A DNA stretch of 64,000 bases from JAGNLV01 sp964612145 (GCA_964612145.1 CAZTBP010000004.1:124001-188000), one strand, 5' to 3'; counted from the stretch's first letter, positions 42,672 to 52,125 are shown. Made by a program: numbers and translations. The notes: generated by a model not told the origin, from the letters alone.

Positions 42672-43966
42672 TGATCTGACTGCGGGCATGTAAATCCCTG
42701 CTTTTTGACCCATTCATCGACAGCTTCGATATCGTCGGCGTAGCAGGCCCAACTCTGCGCGACCTGGGCGCGATTGGTGCCGCTCAGCAGACCGTTGATA
42801 TTGTCCATATACCACTCGAAGAGTGGCAGCCGTAACTCGGGCGATTCGGATTTCAGGACTGGCAGGCTGCCAGCTAATACGTGGGCGTAGTTCCGGATAA
42901 TCATCCGGCTGGCATCGGCCGGAGCGGCGTTCTTAAGGCGCCAGCTCTGAAGTCCACCGGTGCGGAATTTTTCGATCCAGGTCGTGAAGGCCGCGCGGCG
43001 CTGCTCTGATTCATCGGAATCGCTGGATGACACGAGGACAGCCAGGCCGAGATCACGTCCGTTTTCCGCAAGATCTTCCAGTTCCTCGGTAGTGTAAAGG
43101 GTTTTTGCGAGGTAAACGGGGCGACCGGCTTTCTTGGCGGAGTGGACGATGCGTTTGATCAGGGTGTCGCCGAACGGGCCACCCGCGCCGATCTTTACAT
43201 CCCCCGAGGCGTATTTCTGCCACACTGAATCACGAAAGGCGGTGAGATCCTGATCGCCGAGGAAATGCGGTACACCGTTTTTGATAACCCAGCCGGGGTA
43301 CCATTCCGAGTTCAGAAGGCTGCGGTTGACGATGTGGACATCGGGTCGGATACCAAGAACGCGGGTGAGTACCCAGGCGGGATAGGTATCGTTGTCGCCG
43401 TTGGTTATCAGGATGGCGTTGTCCTCCAGGCCTACAAGGACATTGTAGTTATAATCCATGACTTCGTCCTGGATAGTGCCGCTTTCCAGGAGTTTTCGCA
43501 GGGCCAGGTCAATTTTCTCACGTTCTTCTTCGATCATATAGTTGATGACCAGCGAAAACCAGACATCGCTGTAGGCAGGGTCAAGTTCTATAGCTCGTTC
43601 GAGCAGCCGGGTGGCTTTCGCACTGCCGGCGTAGCCCTGCTGGTTGAGGGCGCTGAGGTACAGAAGGGTCGGGTTGGCCGGGTACTTCTCGAGTCCTTTC
43701 TCCAGCAGGTTTGAGTAATTCTCATCGTCGGCGTAACGGGCGGCATACATCCAGTTGGCGTAGGCATATTCGGAGGGGTAGGCCCTGTTGTACTCGGCCC
43801 ATATTTGAGCGAGTTCTTCATAGGTTTCAGTATCGTAGACGACGAGGCGTTTGCTTTTGATTTCCTCGGGTCGGACAATTTCGGCGGCCAGCAAGTTACC
43901 CGGCGGCAGCACGGCCGAGATGAGCATGAGGGCGGCGGTGACGGCAACGAGGGATTTGACTTTCAT
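42668..43966 (-). CDS. TPR protein with DUF2723-like domain
   Basis: 432 aa. Signal peptide residues 1-27. TPR-like helices follow (NYSNLLEKGLEKYPANPTLLYLSAL, RLLERAIELDPAYSDVWFSL), then NAILITNGDNDTYPAWVLTRVLGIRPDVHIVNRSLLNSEWYPGW, which resembles the C-terminal periplasmic part of DUF2723 (protein O-mannosyltransferase-like) proteins. It is the first gene of an operon with the ECF sigma and anti-sigma genes and overlaps sigma by ATGA. I infer an envelope sensor or target of that pair. Confidence 0.75.
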   Translation of the reverse strand: MKVKSLVAVTAALMLISAVLPPGNLLAAEIVRPEEIKSKRLVVYDTETYEELAQIWAEYNRAYPSEYAYANWMYAARYADDENYSNLLEKGLEKYPANPTLLYLSALNQQGYAGSAKATRLLERAIELDPAYSDVWFSLVINYMIEEEREKIDLALRKLLESGTIQDEVMDYNYNVLVGLEDNAILITNGDNDTYPAWVLTRVLGIRPDVHIVNRSLLNSEWYPGWVIKNGVPHFLGDQDLTAFRDSVWQKYASGDVKIGAGGPFGDTLIKRIVHSAKKAGRPVYLAKTLYTTEELEDLAENGRDLGLAVLVSSSDSDESEQRRAAFTTWIEKFRTGGLQSWRLKNAAPADASRMIIRNYAHVLAGSLPVLKSESPELRLPLFEWYMDNINGLLSGTNRAQVAQSWACYADDIEAVDEWVKKQGFTCPQSDQ

Positions 43967-44036
43967 CGGGCTTTCTCCTTTTTACCGGGATAATCCGCTG
44001 CCGGCTCATTGGTTCATCGGTTCTGGGCAAAAAAAT

Positions 44037-44060
44037 GGCCGGGCTGTTGGCGGCCCGGCC
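44037..44060 (-). terminator. terminator after the cupin-DUF3237 pair
   Basis: Stem GGCCGGGC / GCCCGGCC with an 8-nt loop. On the minus strand ATTTTTTTGCCC follows. Confidence 0.9.
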
Positions 44061-44085
44061 GTTCTAACCACAACGTTGTAGTTGA

Positions 44086-44541
44086 TTACATGGTAAAGGC
44101 GCTGACAGTGCCTTTGCCGGTTACCTGATCGACCTCACCTCGGCCCCAGACCTGGAGTCCGTTGAGCCAGGTATATTTCTCATGCCCGGTGTTGAATTTC
44201 ATGTTGAGGAACAACTGTGCGGGGCCATCGGGCGACGGGATCAGTACGCCGTCTTCCTGAAGTGAGATACTGGCGCCGTCATCGGTCGTAATGGTGACCT
44301 GGATATTGAGTTCGAAGCGTCCGTCGGCGCGGATATTAGCAAAGTCGATTCCGGTCAGGGTACCGTTGATGCGGTCGCCGGTCAGATTTCCGGTGAAGGC
44401 GAGGTCGAATCGTGCGCCCTGGGGCGGCGGAGCGAGTTCGCCTTTGGACAGTTTCTCCCAGCTTACACCGAATTCCGTGATGCTGGTCAGTTCGAATGTC
44501 TCTGTGAAGAGTGCTGTTTTGGTTTTTTCTGCGCTTTGCAT
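44086..44541 (-). CDS. DUF3237 family protein
   Basis: 151 aa; AGAGGT precedes the ATG. Single DUF3237-type beta barrel (FTETFELTSITEFGVSWEKL, RFDLAFTGNLTGDRINGTLTGIDF, ELNIQVTITTDDGASISLQEDGV). No catalytic motif known for the family. It lies 57 nt after the cupin gene, in a unit that appears to be driven by a sigma-54 promoter and its activator. Confidence 0.85.
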   Translation of the reverse strand: MQSAEKTKTALFTETFELTSITEFGVSWEKLSKGELAPPPQGARFDLAFTGNLTGDRINGTLTGIDFANIRADGRFELNIQVTITTDDGASISLQEDGVLIPSPDGPAQLFLNMKFNTGHEKYTWLNGLQVWGRGEVDQVTGKGTVSAFTM

Positions 44542-44598
44542 TTTGGTTACCTCTGTTATGGTTGCTGTTTGTTTTGGTCTTTCGTGGGATTCCGTTTG

Positions 44599-45015
44599 TC
44601 ATCCTGCGGACGCGGTATCGACCACATTTGATCCAACCTGTTTCCAGGCTTTGTCGAAGGTAGCAACGATATTCGGTGCGCCGAAGAAGCCGACAACTCG
44701 GGCGGAGTGTGAGCCGATGTTTTTGAGGTCGTGGGGCGCCATCGTGGGGACCAGGGCGATTTCGCCTGCTGAGAGGCGTCCGTTTTCTTCGCCGACAGTC
44801 ACCTCGACTTCTCCATCGAGTATGAGTAGAATTTCTTCTGTGCTGTCGGTGTGTCGGCCGAGGTTGTGGCCCGGTTCGAGTTCAAAGTACACCATCGCAC
44901 TGTTCTTCGTTCCGACGGCCCCGAGCATCGGAAATGCCGCCCGGCAGGCCTGTGATGGTTCGTTCTGCGCTTCAAAGTCCACGAGCTGGATCTGGTTGAG
45001 GTTGGCAGTGATCAT
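44599..45015 (-). CDS. cupin-domain protein
   Basis: 138 aa. Single cupin with motif 1 PGHNLGRHTDSTEEILLILDGEVEVTVG and motif 2 PTMAPHDLKNIGSHSARVVGFF; the His and Glu residues form a metal site. AAGGAGACAGCC precedes the ATG. Substrate unknown. First gene of the putative sigma-54-controlled unit. Confidence 0.85.
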   Translation of the reverse strand: MITANLNQIQLVDFEAQNEPSQACRAAFPMLGAVGTKNSAMVYFELEPGHNLGRHTDSTEEILLILDGEVEVTVGEENGRLSAGEIALVPTMAPHDLKNIGSHSARVVGFFGAPNIVATFDKAWKQVGSNVVDTASAG

Positions 45016-45103
45016 GGCTGTCTCCTTGTTTGCTGGTCTCCTGTTGAGACACTCAGTGTTTTGCTATTCTGTTTAGCGTTTTGTCTTACAGGAAGAGACT
45101 ATG

Positions 45104-45118
45104 TCAAGTAGCGTGCCA
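45104..45118 (-). promoter_or_regulatory. sigma-54-like promoter for the cupin gene
   Basis: On the minus strand TGGCAC-GCTAC-TTGA, 14 of 15 bases to the consensus TGGCAC-N5-TTGC, with A for C at the last position. It lies ~90 bp before the cupin start and immediately after the gene of a sigma-54 activator, with palindromes behind it. Confidence 0.65.
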
Positions 45119-45183
45119 ATTTGACTCAGCCGGCGGTTTTAAGGTTCTAACTGATTGATTATAATGGGCTTTACTCGGTCAGA

Positions 45184-45264
45184 GGGCACCATGCGAGAGA
45201 TTGAGACTTTCGGGAGGATTCCGCTTGACTGCTAGTATATCAACATGGTGCCCATATATGGGCA
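45184..45264 (-). promoter_or_regulatory. paired palindromic sites, likely activator-binding region
   Basis: Three matching arms: GGGCACCATG (45184-45193), its exact complement CATGGTGCCC (45244-45253), and the overlapping 16-bp palindrome TGCCCATATATGGGCA (45249-45264). They lie 65-160 bp upstream of the sigma-54 promoter, the usual enhancer position. Confidence 0.65.
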
Positions 45265-45269
45265 TGAAT

Positions 45270-46682
45270 TTATTTGTGCGAGGTAGGTTTGATCCCCAGC
45301 TTCTGCATACGCGCCCAGAGAGTGGAGCGATTCATGCCGAGCAGTTTGGCGGCACCGGAGGGTCCGGCCAGGACGCCATCGGTGCGCTTCAGGGCTTCGA
45401 GGATGTGACGGCGTTCTATCTCCTGCAGGGAGGGAAAAGAGTCGTCGGAATTGTCGGCGGCCTGCAATCCCATAATGTGTTTCCGTTGGATCATCTGTTC
45501 GTTACACATTATTACAGCGCGTTCGATGATGTTGGCCAGTTCACGCACGTTGCCGGGCCAGTCATGGGCGGTGAGTCGTCGAATGCCGTCGGTGCTGATG
45601 CCTTTGATCGGTTTACCCATGCGGCGTGCGATAGCGCATACGAGATGATCGGCCAGCAGCGGGATATCGTCTTTTCGTTCCCGCAGGGGTGGAATGCTGA
45701 TTGGAAATACGTTGAGGCGATAGTAGAGATCTGATCGAAAGTTGCCGGCGTCGACTTCCTTTTTCAAGTCACGGTTTGTTGCGGCAATGACGCGGACATC
45801 GGTTTGCAGGACATCGGTACCCCCAACTCGCTCGAACGTCCTTTCCTGAAGGACACGAAGGAGTCTTGTCTGGGCCTCGGTGGGGAGTTCGCCGACTTCA
45901 TCGAGAAAGATCGTGCTCTTGTCGGCTATTTCGAATCGGCCGACTCTTCTTGCAGTGGCGCCAGTAAATGCGCCTTTTTCGTGTCCGAACAGTTCGCTCT
46001 CGATAAGGTTGGCCGGAAGGGCACCGCAGTTCACAGTGATCATTGTGCGTTCTTTGCGAGCGGACAGGTTGTGTATCGTTCGGGCCAGCAGTTCCTTGCC
46101 GGTACCGGTCTCGCCGTACAGCAGAACGGTCGAGTCGGTTTTGCAGACGGCATTGATTCCCGACAGAACTTCGTGGATTGCTTTAGACTGACCGATAATC
46201 TGGGTCGATCCGGAAAGACTGCGCAGTTCCTCTTCGAGAGCGCGATTGCGGTCACGGAGTTGTTCGGCCTGTTTGCGGTCGGAGATATTGATGAAGACCG
46301 AGTGAACCCGGTCTACGGTGCCGTCGTCGTTGAACTGAGCGGCTACTGACAATTCTGCATCGATAATATCGCCGGATTTTGTTACCATCCGGACCTCGAT
46401 ATGCTTCATTTCGCCGGTTCTTTCCACCTCCGGGGTAACGACATTGATGACGTAATTGCGTGATTCTTCGGTGAGGAAGTCGACCGACGGTCGGCCCATC
46501 ATTTCTTCGCGGGAGTAGCCGAGGGTGTTGACGTACGCTTCGTTCATATCGATGATCCGCCCCTGGCCGTCGACCGCTTTCATCATAACCGGGGTGAGAT
46601 CATACAGGAGGCGATATCGTTGGGCGATGTTTCGCAGTTGGTTGAGATCCGAATTGGTCGGTTTTTCCGATTTGCCGGGCAC
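45270..46682 (-). CDS. sigma-54-dependent transcriptional activator, PAS-AAA+-Fis
   Basis: 470 aa, start codon GTG. PAS domain with PAC segment (about 22-140), then AAA+ with Walker A GETGTGKE, the full GAFTGA loop, Walker B STIFLDEVGEL, and a C-terminal Fis-type helix-turn-helix (GAAKLLGMNRSTLWARMQKLG). It has no receiver domain, so it senses through PAS, perhaps a cofactor or small molecule. The cupin/DUF3237 unit immediately downstream has a sigma-54-like promoter and palindromic sites, making it the likely target. Confidence 0.92.
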   Translation of the reverse strand: MPGKSEKPTNSDLNQLRNIAQRYRLLYDLTPVMMKAVDGQGRIIDMNEAYVNTLGYSREEMMGRPSVDFLTEESRNYVINVVTPEVERTGEMKHIEVRMVTKSGDIIDAELSVAAQFNDDGTVDRVHSVFINISDRKQAEQLRDRNRALEEELRSLSGSTQIIGQSKAIHEVLSGINAVCKTDSTVLLYGETGTGKELLARTIHNLSARKERTMITVNCGALPANLIESELFGHEKGAFTGATARRVGRFEIADKSTIFLDEVGELPTEAQTRLLRVLQERTFERVGGTDVLQTDVRVIAATNRDLKKEVDAGNFRSDLYYRLNVFPISIPPLRERKDDIPLLADHLVCAIARRMGKPIKGISTDGIRRLTAHDWPGNVRELANIIERAVIMCNEQMIQRKHIMGLQAADNSDDSFPSLQEIERRHILEALKRTDGVLAGPSGAAKLLGMNRSTLWARMQKLGIKPTSHK

Positions 46683-46789
46683 AGTTCCTTTCCCTCGTTT
46701 GAAGTTTATCGTGGTGCACCGTTAATATACACACAAGGCCGATCCAGGCAAGTACCGGAATCGGCCCCGATAATGTCACAAGAGTGATT

Positions 46790-49700
46790 CTATTTCAGCA
46801 GCAGCATCTTGCGGATCCGGACGAAATTGTCCGCTTGGATTCGATACAGGTAAACGCCGGAGGCGACTCGTTCGCCGGAATCATCGGTGCTGTTCCAATC
46901 GATGGAGAATGTTCCGGCCGGCTGTTCCCGGTCGATCAGGGTGGCGACCCGTTGTCCGAGGATGTTGAATACGTCGATTCTGACGTGGGTTCGAATCGGC
47001 AGGCTGTATTCGATTGAGGTTGTCGGGTTGAACGGATTCGGGTAATTCTGGCCGAGATCGAATTCGGTCGGGAGGGTCGGCTGATTTTCATCGTTAATCC
47101 CGACGGCTATATTGATGGTGAACGCGGCGTAGACACCTTCCTGGTCAATGGCCGCGGTGACTTCGTGCAGTTCAGCATTCACCGCGCTGGGAATGAATGT
47201 CCACTGGGGGGCAGACTCGGTCCACCGGAAGATGCGGATTGTTTGTTCGGCTTTGGGATCAGACGCAGTATCAACGAGACTGTGATCGTAGCGAATGGCC
47301 AGGAGATTGTTACCGGCAAGCGGACTTGATGGATAGAATGAGACCGAGTGGGCATCGCTGATCTGTCGTCCGGCGTCGGCCAGACCGTCGCGGAGAACTG
47401 GGTACGGTGATGTGATGATGATCGCGCTGTCAAAGGCGATGCTGTCGGTGTTAAGGTGCAGTTCAAACGCGCCGTCGACACTGCTGAGATGGTGCCCACC
47501 GAGGTTGTCCGAAATAACAGCTATTGCGTAGGGCAGGTCAAAGGCAAAGGACTCGAGCGAGTCGTCGACGGCATTGACTGTAAAGGTTCCTGTTTGTGGG
47601 AGATCACCGGACACTGTCGCGGAGTAGCGATTGCCCGAGATACCAAATGAAACGGATCCGTCAACGCCTGCGGTATCAGTTACTTCGAGGTCGGGAGCGG
47701 CAGGGAGTAGATTGAGAGCGTGCAGGTCGATCAGGCGACCGACCGGGTCAAGGCGACCGGTGACGACGAGTGGGTAGTCGCCGGCGATTGGAGAGATGCT
47801 CATATTGATAATCGAGTCCGCAAGGGCCTGTTCATTGGCGGTTGTTTTGAGGAGAGCCCGGGCGGTGGTTGAGTCCACTCCGTAGTACCAGGTTTCAATT
47901 TCCGCTCGCTTGAAAGGAATGAAGGAACGCCCGGCTGCCACGACTCTGAAATCATAGTCATGACCGAGTAGGGCGCATTGACCGCTGTCGGAAGTTCTTC
48001 CCCAGTTGAGTTCTCGGTCAGCGCCGCCGACTTCGACGGTCAGAACTACAGCGTTTGCTATTGGGGCGCCGCCGCCGTTTATGTAGACCCTGACCGGCGG
48101 AATGAGAGGATCGAATGTATTTTGGATATAGGTAGTCAAGGCGCCTACGTCGTAGTTCAATCCGGAGCCGTCATTCGGCCCGGAGAGGAATATTGCCCCG
48201 GAAGGCAGGTTTCGGTCCTCGGGTCTCAGAATAGGGGTCAGGACACTGTTTTCGCTGGTTATGCCGTCGACATAAGATTTCAAATGGTCCCAGCAGGACT
48301 GGTTGGCGAGATCCCATTGTTCTGTGTTGCGACAGGCGGCATCGGTGTACATGCGGCTCGATGACATTTCCGAAGCGGTTGGCTCCCGGCTTTCATATTG
48401 ACTCTGCATGAATCCATAATTGTGAAGGCCGCTGTTGCAGAGTCCTCCTGCGACAAACCGGTACTCATCGAGGAATCCAAACAGATAGTGCCCGAGTTCA
48501 TGGGCGGTGGTGCGAAAGTTTACTGATTCTGACGGGCTGGGGTACAGTAATTTCGCACTCTCATTGCGCCCGGCGGTATCGCTGCCGTACCAGACCGGGG
48601 GTACCCTGACCGTGGCCTCTTTGCCGGCCATCAAAGCGCCTATCGTGGTTGCCTGGGGCCACATCATGTGACTGGCAAATACACGGACGTCACACATATC
48701 CCATCCAACCTTGGTGTCAGCAATTTCCACACTGTCCAGCCGCAGTTGGCCGTCGAAAACATCGTACAGATAATTATTCATTTTCTTCAGACCGTCTACC
48801 AGGGCGTCGACATACGAGGGATCGGCGTCCCATTCGATAGAGACGTAAAGGTTGTAGGCCAGAGTCGTGTGATCAACCTTGATGACTTTGCTTTGTCCGC
48901 TTTCCGGCATGCTTTCGTAGTAGACCGTTGTTGAATTGACGGAATCGATTTTGGCGTTATCAAGATAGATGCGGGCGAGAACCGGAAACGGTCCGGATTT
49001 AGACGCCATTATGGAATCTACCAGTTTTACGAATTTGATGCTGTCACCGGCAGCGACACCGGGAATCTCAGGAGGGAGATAACCGAGGAAATCGGTGGTA
49101 ACTGAATCAACGAAAGTTTCGGTAAGCACCGGCGGATCGAAGGCTACTTTGTAAAGAGCGAAGGTTTGGTTGGCGATCGGTATCTCGTTGCCGTCGACAA
49201 GCCGCACGCTGCTTGACCAACAGGGAGAGAATTCTGAGGTGTTGTCCTCATCAAAGGAGAGAAGAGTAAAGACCTGACCGCCGGTCAGGGTTTCACCGCT
49301 GGCGGAAAAATCGAATTTGGCGATACCATCGGCATTGGTGTTGGCAAGTGACGTAAGCAGCGGCTCCTGGCCCTCGCCGTAGCCGGAGGCATCGCACGAG
49401 TCGCTTCGGTACAGTTCCACGATGTAGGTGTCGTCAGGATTGCCATGCAGGGTGCCATAAAGTTGACCGGACACAACAGAATCGATGGTGGGGTAGTTTA
49501 ACAGGGTATTGGGACCGATGTCGGCATCGAGAGTGTCGTTGGGGTTGACGCCGAAAGGATCGAGATCTATGCCGAGACCATCGTTGTTGTAGATATAGTT
49601 GCGGGCGATGAGGTTCCGGTCGCCGCTGCTGACGCGGACACCCGGTCCTTTGTTGAAGGCCACGATAACGCCTTCGTCGAAATTGACCTGGTCGCCGATG

Positions 49701-51397
49701 CGGTTGCCGGAGGAGTTGGAGATCAATAGACCTCCGGCGGCATTGCCCCGATCGGCTGTACCCGTTGCGTCAGTTCCGAGAGCCGATGATTCGATTCTAT
49801 TGCTGTCATTGGCGGACATGACCAGTCCATAATCGGGGAACTTGTTCAGTAGGAGGCCATAGAGTTCCGTGTTTCCGGCTGTGAGATTGAGTCCGCTGCC
49901 GGCACCGAGCAGTTCGCCGCTGATTTCGACACGGTGGGAATTGGGCTGGGTAGTGGCGTCTATCACGGCTTCTTCGGTGACACCGGGAAGGCCCGTCACG
50001 GGTTTGATCGAGGGACTGCCGGTGGGAATATCAAAGGTTACGGTGTCGCGGCCGGCCAGAGCGTTGATTTCCTGGAGGGCGGCGCGCATGGTACATTCAT
50101 CGAAACCGAGTTCGTTCCGCTGGCCGGTGTAGCAGTCACCGTCGCCGGGCACGAGATCGTCATCGTCATCTTCGGAGTTCACGACAAGATCTCCCTGGAT
50201 GGGGGCATAGATCGCAAGCCGTTTTGTAGTACCTACAACAGCCCGGCCGAGGATCACGCCGTTGTCGTTGATGTCATAGAGGAGGGCCGTGTTGCCGATG
50301 TTCTGGGAGCCGAATTCGTCTTTCCAGACGGATTCCGCGAGTAAGTCATTTATGAGATAGGTGGAGTCGTCGACGGGATCATAGACGAGGCCGGCCTGAG
50401 CGGAGAAGCTGGGGGTGTAGAACCCAACGACCTGACCCCAGCTGTTGATAGAGACAGCTTTGCTGCCCTGGGCATCGCTGCCGGCGAAGTGGCCGCCGTG
50501 GATGTTCGTCAGCGTCTGGCTGGCGATGTCGAAAATGAAGGCGTGCCTGGTTTCGATCCCGTTGACGTTTATACGGGCGCTGCCGACAACCAGGCCGGAG
50601 TCATTAATATCCCAGACTTCGCATTCGGTGCTTCCGGTGAGGGGTGGCTGCGAGGTAAACGGAATGATTTCTTTGAGCACCCCGCCGTCGCTGTAAAAGC
50701 CTTTGCGTGTATTAAGGTTGGCGGAGTCGGTCGTTTTGAATATACCGGCGATCTGTCCAGCATTGTTGATATACACTTGTTCGTATTGGATGGAGTCTTC
50801 GTGGTAGCCGTTCACACCGGGATACTCGGTCGGGATGCCATTGCTCCATACGACCGCGCGGTACTGTAGTACGTCGTTTTCGAATTTGGAAGACCATCCC
50901 GAGACGTCACCGCTCTCATTGATGTCATAGGCCCAGGCGTAGCCGCAGGTGGGCAGGTTGGCAAAGAACGGGTTGTTGTAATGGGCCTTCTCCAGCGGTT
51001 GCAATTCGGTCACTACGCGGTTGACGGTGACGAAGGCGTGCTGGTGAAAGCGATCGTCGGTGTAGGACAGCATGCCGGCCATTTCACCATGTTCATTGTG
51101 TTTGTGGCCGCGATTGACAAAATCAAAAACGGTTGAGTCCCAGCTGTACGGGGTGGCGAAGCCGTTATCCCACAGGCGGCTGAATTGCCCCGGATCGCCG
51201 CTGCTGCCGGAGGTGAACACCTGGTAGGAGTTGTTCATGTGTGAAAACCAGGATCCGCTGCCCTGATCGTAATAGAGCGTGTCGCCATCGAGAAGGCGAT
51301 AGCCGAGATAATCGGGAAGTTGAGCTCTGGCGGACGAGGCAACGAGACACGCCGAAAGTACGGCAACAACGGCAAAGGCAAGTGTGGCCCTGCACAT
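46790..51397 (-). CDS. giant secreted zinc metalloprotease with HAF, CSLREA, beta-helix and sorting domains
   Basis: 1535 aa from ATG 51397 (GGAG 7 nt upstream; a TTG 12 nt earlier overlaps the site). Signal peptide ends SARAQ. Order: HAF-type repeats (about 60-400; INDSGLVVGSAR, INDNGVILGRAV), a CSLREA-like segment (DECTMRAALQEINAL), a right-handed beta helix (~480-620), a middle domain, then HELGHYLFGFLDEY (~965), a zincin motif HExxHxxxGxxDE as in CLCA metallohydrolases, and a final FlgD-like sorting domain (LGQNYPNPFNPTTSIEYSLP, ending RKMLLLK). I infer a surface or released protease; substrate unknown. Confidence 0.85.
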   Translation of the reverse strand: MCRATLAFAVVAVLSACLVASSARAQLPDYLGYRLLDGDTLYYDQGSGSWFSHMNNSYQVFTSGSSGDPGQFSRLWDNGFATPYSWDSTVFDFVNRGHKHNEHGEMAGMLSYTDDRFHQHAFVTVNRVVTELQPLEKAHYNNPFFANLPTCGYAWAYDINESGDVSGWSSKFENDVLQYRAVVWSNGIPTEYPGVNGYHEDSIQYEQVYINNAGQIAGIFKTTDSANLNTRKGFYSDGGVLKEIIPFTSQPPLTGSTECEVWDINDSGLVVGSARINVNGIETRHAFIFDIASQTLTNIHGGHFAGSDAQGSKAVSINSWGQVVGFYTPSFSAQAGLVYDPVDDSTYLINDLLAESVWKDEFGSQNIGNTALLYDINDNGVILGRAVVGTTKRLAIYAPIQGDLVVNSEDDDDDLVPGDGDCYTGQRNELGFDECTMRAALQEINALAGRDTVTFDIPTGSPSIKPVTGLPGVTEEAVIDATTQPNSHRVEISGELLGAGSGLNLTAGNTELYGLLLNKFPDYGLVMSANDSNRIESSALGTDATGTADRGNAAGGLLISNSSGNRIGDQVNFDEGVIVAFNKGPGVRVSSGDRNLIARNYIYNNDGLGIDLDPFGVNPNDTLDADIGPNTLLNYPTIDSVVSGQLYGTLHGNPDDTYIVELYRSDSCDASGYGEGQEPLLTSLANTNADGIAKFDFSASGETLTGGQVFTLLSFDEDNTSEFSPCWSSSVRLVDGNEIPIANQTFALYKVAFDPPVLTETFVDSVTTDFLGYLPPEIPGVAAGDSIKFVKLVDSIMASKSGPFPVLARIYLDNAKIDSVNSTTVYYESMPESGQSKVIKVDHTTLAYNLYVSIEWDADPSYVDALVDGLKKMNNYLYDVFDGQLRLDSVEIADTKVGWDMCDVRVFASHMMWPQATTIGALMAGKEATVRVPPVWYGSDTAGRNESAKLLYPSPSESVNFRTTAHELGHYLFGFLDEYRFVAGGLCNSGLHNYGFMQSQYESREPTASEMSSSRMYTDAACRNTEQWDLANQSCWDHLKSYVDGITSENSVLTPILRPEDRNLPSGAIFLSGPNDGSGLNYDVGALTTYIQNTFDPLIPPVRVYINGGGAPIANAVVLTVEVGGADRELNWGRTSDSGQCALLGHDYDFRVVAAGRSFIPFKRAEIETWYYGVDSTTARALLKTTANEQALADSIINMSISPIAGDYPLVVTGRLDPVGRLIDLHALNLLPAAPDLEVTDTAGVDGSVSFGISGNRYSATVSGDLPQTGTFTVNAVDDSLESFAFDLPYAIAVISDNLGGHHLSSVDGAFELHLNTDSIAFDSAIIITSPYPVLRDGLADAGRQISDAHSVSFYPSSPLAGNNLLAIRYDHSLVDTASDPKAEQTIRIFRWTESAPQWTFIPSAVNAELHEVTAAIDQEGVYAAFTINIAVGINDENQPTLPTEFDLGQNYPNPFNPTTSIEYSLPIRTHVRIDVFNILGQRVATLIDREQPAGTFSIDWNSTDDSGERVASGVYLYRIQADNFVRIRKMLLLK

Positions 51398-51558
51398 AGA
51401 TATCTCCAAAAGAAGAAGTTGGGAAGCTGTAACTGGCTGTCCCCGTTAGTATAAACTCGACTATATCGCTCGGTCAAGGCGATTTTAGATTACTTGAAGG
51501 AGTTTTTTTGTCACGGAAAACAGGTGCTTTGCTTTATGAATGAAACGGCAATCGTGGA

Positions 51559-52113
51559 TTAACGTCTCAGTGGTGTGCTTGCCACCAGCCGGTGCCAGAT
51601 CATGTGGTGAGCGTTTTCGTCCCAGTAATCAGTGAGGATGACCGTGGGATGACCGATCAGGTGAATCCAGAATTTCTGTGAAATCGTATACCCGCAGTCC
51701 AGGCAGAAAGCGTGAAAGCCCCGGTCTTTCACGATCTTCAGGATGCTTGTGAACAGCGATTTGCCTACCCTTTGGCCCTGATATTTCGGATGGACATACA
51801 TGCATTTAATCGCCAGAGCCATGGTCAAGTCAGTCTTGAGGTGGCTCGTTATCAGTCTGTTGGGCGAACCGCAGGCCACGGTGCCGACGATACGATCACT
51901 TATTTCGGCCACGAGAAAATGTTCATCGTGGCCTTCGCTGTCGAAATCGCGTTGAAGCGTCTGCCTTAGTCCCGTGATTTCGTCGATGATATCATCAGTG
52001 TGAGATTTGTCGATTCCCTCCCGTGCAAAGATGTCTTTCACGGAGATGTCGAACAAATCGTGAATCTCAGGTATGTCAGACACTCCCGGCCGGTTAACTG
52101 AGATTTTCACCAT
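51559..52113 (-). CDS. GNAT family N-acetyltransferase
   Basis: 184 aa. Acetyl-CoA binding segment MYVHPKYQGQRVGKSLFTSILKIVKDRGFHAFCLDCGYTISQKFW, with the Q/RxxGxG/A motif (YQGQRVGKSL). Substrate unknown. It begins 12 nt after the PbgA-like gene and may be translated with it. Confidence 0.86.
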   Translation of the reverse strand: MVKISVNRPGVSDIPEIHDLFDISVKDIFAREGIDKSHTDDIIDEITGLRQTLQRDFDSEGHDEHFLVAEISDRIVGTVACGSPNRLITSHLKTDLTMALAIKCMYVHPKYQGQRVGKSLFTSILKIVKDRGFHAFCLDCGYTISQKFWIHLIGHPTVILTDYWDENAHHMIWHRLVASTPLRR

Positions 52114-52125
52114 GTGAGAAGCTGA

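Noticed and set aside
41709..42713. Single 334-aa fused sigma/anti-sigma protein
   Set aside because: The canonical sigma tail and ATGA stop/start overlap appear in the other frame, so a one-base indel explains the fusion better.
46737..46766. Inverted repeat GGCCGAT / ATCGGCC after the giant metalloprotease gene
   Set aside because: The stem is only 7 bp with a long loop and a poor T-run; too weak to call a terminator.
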